Part shown: piece after piece, positions 16,891 to 20,631 of the stretch
Numbering within the stretch: the first letter of the stretch is position 1
How the letters are laid out: every line of letters starts with the position of its first letter
From: an uncultured Erysipelotrichaceae bacterium
GTDB taxonomy: Bacteria > Bacillota_I > Bacilli_A > RF39 > UBA660
Direction: 5' to 3'
Assembly: GCA_902795975.1 (NCBI GenBank)
Contig: CADBNE010000054.1
Span: forward strand, 1 to 20,631
Length of the DNA: 20,631 nt
Program-made: the position numbers and the translations under genes
The notes under the pieces: model-generated
Database searches by the model: none
What the model was told of the DNA's origin: nothing
Seen by the model: only the letters and a program-made list of their open reading frames with translations

Positions 16891-16899
16891 TGCTATAAT
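16891..16899 (+). promoter_or_regulatory. Extended -10 promoter of the rimP-nusA-infB operon
   Basis: TGCTATAAT is a perfect extended -10; the -35 zone (TATTAA, 16871-16876, 17 bp away) is weak. The start should be near 16906, giving a leader of about 57 nt. Confidence 0.8.
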
Positions 16900-16920
16900 A
16901 TGGACAGTTACAGAGAGGAA

Positions 16921-16943
16921 GAAGAGTGGTGAAGCCACTCTTT
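16921..16943 (+). promoter_or_regulatory. Leader hairpin upstream of rimP
   Basis: AAGAGTGG (16922-16929) and CCACTCTT (16935-16942) pair perfectly over a five-base loop, with a G-T closing pair outside. It is the only GC-containing stem in the leader and is followed by a T-rich stretch, then by TTGGAGGT and the rimP ATG. It looks like an attenuator or a protein-binding leader, possibly a target for NusA feedback; this is inferred from position. Confidence 0.65.
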
Positions 16944-16963
16944 AATATTTATTTGGAGGTATT

Positions 16964-17218
16964 ATGGATATAGTAAATAAAGTAACTGAATTAATTAGTA
17001 CACCAGTGAGTGAAGCAGGATATATTATTGAAAGCATTGAATATTTAAAAGAAGATGGTAATCAGTTTTTAAGAGTTTCAATTGGAAAAAATGGAATAAT
17101 TGATGTAGAAGACTGTGTAGAAGTTAGTAAAATCATTAATCCAATATTAGATGAAGCTGATCCAATAGAAGAAGAATATATATTAGATGTATGTTCATAT
17201 GAGAAAGGGTGTGAATAA
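16964..17218 (+). CDS. rimP: Ribosome maturation factor RimP, N-terminal domain only
   Basis: RimP assists 30S subunit assembly through S12. The 84 residues match the N-terminal alpha/beta domain: an opening helix, YIIESIEYLKEDGNQFLRVSI, the conserved IDVEDCVEVSKIINPILDEADPI, and EEYILDVCSYE where most proteins read YxLEVSSPGxxRPL. The protein then stops, so the C-terminal SH3-like domain of about 70 residues is missing. No remnant exists, because the nusA ATG follows one base after the stop. The last codons (Glu-Lys-Gly-Cys-Glu) double as the nusA ribosome site (AAGGGTGTGA). GGAGGT at 16955-16960 precedes the ATG at 16964. Context makes the identity solid; whether the short form works is unknown. 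Confidence 0.9.
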   Translation: MDIVNKVTELISTPVSEAGYIIESIEYLKEDGNQFLRVSIGKNGIIDVEDCVEVSKIINPILDEADPIEEEYILDVCSYEKGCE

Positions 17219-17219
17219 A

Positions 17220-18434
17220 ATGAATAGTAAAGAATTTAAAAAAGCATTAGATTTACTAGTTAAAGAAAAAGATATACCAGTAGATTATGTTATAGATGCT
17301 ATGACATTAGCACTTACAAGTGCATATAAGAAAAATTATCATTCATTATCAAACGTAAGAGTTGATATTAATCCAGATACAGGAGATATTAAAGTATTTT
17401 CATTTAGAACAGTTGTATTAGATAAGGAACATAAAGTATCATTAGATGAAAATAACTATGATGATGATTCATTAGAAGGAATTAATTCTTTTGCTGAATT
17501 AGAAGAAGCATTAGCTAAAGAAGCAGAAGAAGAAACAGAAGAAGATGGTGAAGAAGAAGCTTATGAACCATTTGTATATGATGAAAGAATTCATATAACA
17601 TTAGAAGATGCTAGAAAGATAGATCCAACAATTCAAGTAGGTGACACTATTGAAGAAGAAGTTACTCCACATGATTTTGGACGTGTAGCTGCAGCAACTG
17701 CTAAACAAGTAATAGTACAAAAAATTCGTGAAGCTGAAAGAAATAATATAGCTAAAGAATTTGAAGAAAAAGAAAATGAAATGATAACTGGTACAGTTGA
17801 AATGGAAGATGAAAATAATTACTTTATAGATTTAGGTAAAACTCAAGGATTACTTCCAAAAACTGAAATAATTCCAGGTGAAAAAATTAAAATGGGAAGT
17901 AATATTAAAGCATATATTAATAAAGTTAGTATTAATTCAAAAGGTGCATTAATATTATTAACACGTAAACATTATGGATTTGTAAAAAGATTATTTGAAC
18001 TTGAAATACCTGAAATAAATGAAGGTATAGTATTAATCTATAGTATAGCTAGAGACCCAGGTAATAGAACTAAGATAGCTGTTTACTCTGAAAATAGTAA
18101 TGTAGATCCAGTAGGAGCATGTATTGGTGAACATGGTAGTAGAATCAATGCTATTATAAATGAATTAGGTGGAGAAAAGATTGATATAATTGCTTACAGT
18201 AATAATCAAGAAACATTCATTGCTAATGCATTATCTCCAGCTAAAGATGTTAGAGTATTTATAGTTGATGAAAAGAATAAAGAAGCTATGGTAGTAGTAG
18301 ATGATGAAAACTTATCACTTGCTATTGGTAAGAAGGGATTAAATGTTCGTTTAGCATCTCGTCTTACACATTATAAATTAGATGTTAAAACTATAGATCA
18401 AGTTAAAGAATCTGGTATTAATATATTAGAATAA
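17220..18434 (+). CDS. nusA: Transcription termination/antitermination factor NusA
   Basis: NusA binds RNA polymerase and nascent RNA and tunes pausing and termination. The 404 residues contain the polymerase-binding N-terminal domain (1-185), the S1 domain (about 187-250, GTVEMEDENNYFIDLG), KH1 (GACIGEHGSRI, where GPxG is usual, then IDIIAYS) and KH2 (AIGKKGLNVRLASRL). The N-terminal domain carries an acidic insertion at about 68-123, including AEEETEEDGEEEAYEP, which makes the protein about 30 residues longer than B. subtilis NusA (371). The frame is open from 17187, but the ATG at 17220 is chosen for its start MNSKEFKKALDLL and the ribosome site 17205-17214. It follows rimP by one base and precedes ylxR. 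Confidence 0.97.
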   Translation: MNSKEFKKALDLLVKEKDIPVDYVIDAMTLALTSAYKKNYHSLSNVRVDINPDTGDIKVFSFRTVVLDKEHKVSLDENNYDDDSLEGINSFAELEEALAKEAEEETEEDGEEEAYEPFVYDERIHITLEDARKIDPTIQVGDTIEEEVTPHDFGRVAAATAKQVIVQKIREAERNNIAKEFEEKENEMITGTVEMEDENNYFIDLGKTQGLLPKTEIIPGEKIKMGSNIKAYINKVSINSKGALILLTRKHYGFVKRLFELEIPEINEGIVLIYSIARDPGNRTKIAVYSENSNVDPVGACIGEHGSRINAIINELGGEKIDIIAYSNNQETFIANALSPAKDVRVFIVDEKNKEAMVVVDDENLSLAIGKKGLNVRLASRLTHYKLDVKTIDQVKESGINILE

Positions 18435-18445
18435 TTGGTGATAGT

Positions 18446-18703
18446 ATGAAGATGAAAAAAATTCCAATGAGATCTTGTGTAGTTACAAGAGAAAAACTAC
18501 CAAAACAAGAACTTATTCGTGTTGTAAGAACTCCAGAAGGAACAGTTATAGTTGATTTAACTGGAAAAGCAAATGGAAGAGGAGCTTATTTGAAAAAAGA
18601 TGTTGAAACAATTGAAAAAGCACGTAAATCTAAAATATTAGATCGTACTTTAGAGGTTCAAATAAGTGATGAATTATACGAAGAATTATTAAAAAATTGT
18701 TAA
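18446..18703 (+). CDS. rnpM: YlxR/RnpM RNA-binding protein (DUF448)
   Basis: This 85-residue basic protein shows the YlxR family core: IPMRSCVVTREKLPKQELIRVVRTPEG, then GRGAYLKKD and a C-terminal helix. YlxR of B. subtilis was shown to bind the RNase P RNA and modulate its activity, hence the name RnpM. GGTGAT (18437-18442) stands 3 bases before the ATG, 11 bases after nusA. In many Firmicutes ylxQ, an L7Ae-type protein gene, comes next; here infB follows directly after 21 bases. Confidence 0.93.
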   Translation: MKMKKIPMRSCVVTREKLPKQELIRVVRTPEGTVIVDLTGKANGRGAYLKKDVETIEKARKSKILDRTLEVQISDELYEELLKNC

Positions 18704-18724
18704 TAGGAAAGAAGGTGCGTGCAC

Positions 18725-20631
18725 ATGATGAGTGTATTAGAATATGCTTTAGACGTTGATAAAACTGTTGAAGAAATATTAAAAAAATGTAAGGAACTTA
18801 ATATTGATGCTACTAATGAAGAAGATATGCTTGATGAGGATGCTATAACAGAATTAGATAACGTAATTGCTAATGAAGAATCTTATGAAGAAGAATCCTA
18901 TGAAGATGATTCATATGATGATGAAGACATTATTGATGAAATAGAAGATGAACTTATTGAAAAAGAAAAAAGTAAAATAGATAATATAGTAAATAATAAA
19001 TCTAAAAAACAAGTTTCTACAAAAGCTAGTAAGAATACAAAAAAAGAATTAGCAAAAAAGAAAAAAGAAATGTATAAAAGTAAGGAAAAACTAATCAGTA
19101 ATGCACCAGTAGAAAATAAAGATAACGTAATATATAAAGATGGAATGACAATTGGTAACTTAGCTAAAGAATTAGGTGTTGAAGCAGCTGAGTTAATTAA
19201 AAAATTATTTACTTTAGGTACATTAGCTACAATTAATAATGTAATAGATTTTGAAAATGCTGCATTATTAGCTATGGATTATGGTAAAGAATTAAAAAGA
19301 GAAGTTAAACAAGATGAAACTAAATTTGAAGAGTTTGAAATAGTAGATAGAGAAGAAGATTTAGTAAAAAGACCTCCAGTAGTTACTATTATGGGACATG
19401 TAGACCATGGTAAAACGACTTTACTAGATACTATTAGAAAAACTAATGTAGCATTAGGTGAAGCAGGAGGTATAACTCAAGCTATTAGTGCTTACCAAGT
19501 TAATTATAAAGGTGAAATTATTACATTTATAGATACTCCAGGACATGCTGCATTTACAGAAATGCGTGCTAGAGGAGCTAGTATAACAGATATAGTTATT
19601 ATTATAGTTGCTGCTGATGATGGTGTAATGCCTCAAACAGAAGAAGCTATTGACCATGCTAAAGCTGCAGGAGTACCTATATTAGTTGCTATTAATAAAA
19701 TAGATAAACCAGGTGCAGATGTAGATAGAGTATTATCACAATTATCTGCATGTGGATTAAATCCAGATACTTGGGGTGGAGATACAATAGTAACTCAAAT
19801 ATCTGCTAAGAATGGTACTAATATAGATACATTACTTGAAAATATACTTTTAGTAGCAGAAATGGAAGGATATAAAGCAAATCCTAATAGATATGCTATT
19901 GGTAGTGTAGTAGAATCTAAATTAGATAAACATGTTGAGCCAGTTGTTACTGTTTTAATTCAAAATGGTACATTAAGATTAGGAGACCCAGTAGTTGTTG
20001 GTAGTGCATATGGTAAGATTCGTACTTTAAGAAATGATAAAGGAGAAGAAATTACAAGTGCAGGACCTTCTCAACCAGTAGAAATTACAGGTTTAAATAA
20101 AACTCCATCAGCAGGAGATAAGTTTATGGCTTTTGAAACTGAAAAACAAGCTAGAGCTATTGGTGAAGCAAGAGAAACAGAAGCTAGATTAAGTCAAAAT
20201 AAAACAACAAGTTTAACACTTGAAGATGTATTTGCTAAAATACAAGATGGTGTAAAAGAAGTTAATGTTATTATTAAAGCAGATGTAAATGGTAGTGCAG
20301 AAGCTGTAAAACAATCTTTAGAAAAGATTGAAGTAGATGGTGTTAGAGTAAAAGTAATAAGAAGTAGTGTAGGTGCTATTACAGAAAGTGATGTAGTACT
20401 TGCAAGTGCTAGTAATGCTATATTAATTGGATTTAATATAAGACCAAATAATTCTATAAAAGACTATGCTAAAGAAAATGGTGTAGAAATAAGATTATAT
20501 GATATTATTTATAAAGCAGTAGAAGAAATGGAAGCTGCTATGAAAGGTATGTTAGATCCTGAATACGAAGAACAAGTATTAGGTAATGCTGAAGTAAGAC
20601 AATTATTTAAATTCTCTAAAGTAGGTACAAT
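18725..20631 (+). CDS. infB: Translation initiation factor IF-2 (3' end outside window)
   Basis: IF-2 is the GTPase that places fMet-tRNA on the 30S subunit and promotes subunit joining. About 635 residues are visible and the frame is open at the window end. The parts are [20 protein letters not shown] at the start, an acidic Ser-Tyr-rich segment (about 52-80), a Lys-rich linker, the IF2_N domain (about 139-190), and the G domain with G1 GHVDHGKT (224-231), G3 DTPGH (270-274) and G4 NKID (324-327). Domains II and III follow, and the frame breaks off in the linker before the fMet-tRNA-binding domain. Two ATGs are adjacent (18725 and 18728); GAAGGTG (18711-18717) favours the first. It closes the visible rimP-nusA-rnpM-infB operon. 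Confidence 0.96.
   Translation, partial: MMSVLEYALDVDKTVEEILKKCKELNIDATNEEDMLDEDAITELDNVIANEESYEEESYEDDSYDDEDIIDEIEDELIEKEKSKIDNIVNNKSKKQVSTKASKNTKKELAKKKKEMYKSKEKLISNAPVENKDNVIYKDGMTIGNLAKELGVEAAELIKKLFTLGTLATINNVIDFENAALLAMDYGKELKREVKQDETKFEEFEIVDREEDLVKRPPVVTIMGHVDHGKTTLLDTIRKTNVALGEAGGITQAISAYQVNYKGEIITFIDTPGHAAFTEMRARGASITDIVIIIVAADDGVMPQTEEAIDHAKAAGVPILVAINKIDKPGADVDRVLSQLSACGLNPDTWGGDTIVTQISAKNGTNIDTLLENILLVAEMEGYKANPNRYAIGSVVESKLDKHVEPVVTVLIQNGTLRLGDPVVVGSAYGKIRTLRNDKGEEITSAGPSQPVEITGLNKTPSAGDKFMAFETEKQARAIGEARETEARLSQNKTTSLTLEDVFAKIQDGVKEVNVIIKADVNGSAEAVKQSLEKIEVDGVRVKVIRSSVGAITESDVVLASASNAILIGFNIRPNNSIKDYAKENGVEIRLYDIIYKAVEEMEAAMKGMLDPEYEEQVLGNAEVRQLFKFSKVGT

Noticed and set aside
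16964..17222. Frameshift in rimP as cause of the short product
   Set aside because: There is no leftover C-terminal domain sequence in any frame, because nusA starts one base after the rimP stop.
1..20631. Mollicutes-type genetic code with TGA as Trp
   Set aside because: All genes read fully with TGG for Trp and no conserved protein needs a TGA codon inside; TGA ends the gene at 15229.
1..20631. CRISPR array, insertion sequence, tRNA or T-box leader
   Set aside because: No regularly spaced repeats, transposase motifs, cloverleaf sequences or T-box signature were found on either strand.

Overview
The window reads as a chromosomal segment of a very AT-rich, low-GC Gram-positive lineage, most likely a reduced-genome member of the Bacilli close to uncultured gut orders such as RF39 or other relatives of the Mollicutes. 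The basis is the gene content and order (infC-operon rplT end, clpB under CIRCE, ruvAB-queA-miaA, rimP-nusA-ylxR-infB), Firmicutes-type ribosome binding sites (GGAGGTGAT-like), TTA/AGA/GAT-heavy codon use and short intergenic gaps. UGA is not read as Trp: all Trp codons seen are TGG, and no gene needs TGA read-through. The exact taxon is an inference.

Layout. (1) 1-426: the 3' end of rplT, whose product carries a C-terminal Rho-N/SAP-like extension, then a terminator. (2) 432-3090: a large uncharacterised 867-residue protein with its own strong promoter. (3) 3092-5336: a CIRCE operator, promoter and structured leader driving an N-domain-less clpB, ended by a bidirectional terminator. (4) 5334-8527, minus strand: an FtsX-type ABC permease and its ATPase, behind a promoter overlapped by a 26-bp near-perfect palindrome. 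(5) 8608-9847: a two-gene unit with a small membrane protein and an anchored DUF3298/RsiV-like protein. (6) 9857-16124: a long plus-strand unit ruvA-ruvB-alpha/beta hydrolase-queA-metallopeptidase 1-metallopeptidase 2-miaA, headed by a probable LexA (SOS) box and interrupted by a terminator-like hairpin just before queA. (7) 16123-16843, minus strand: a CPBP intramembrane protease. (8) 16891-20631: the nusA operon, with a leader hairpin, a rimP reduced to its N-terminal domain, nusA with an acidic insertion, ylxR/rnpM, and infB running off the window.

Most of the window is housekeeping: translation (L20, IF-2, RimP), transcription elongation (NusA), tRNA modification (QueA makes epoxyqueuosine at position 34, MiaA makes i6A at position 37), recombination (RuvAB) and protein disaggregation (ClpB). 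The parts least explained by known biology are the tandem pair of short HExxH proteins between queA and miaA, the 867-residue protein upstream of clpB, the RimP truncation, the L20 extension and the orphan operator of the ABC exporter. I see no mobile element, CRISPR array, rRNA or tRNA gene, and no gene-free stretch longer than 300 bases.
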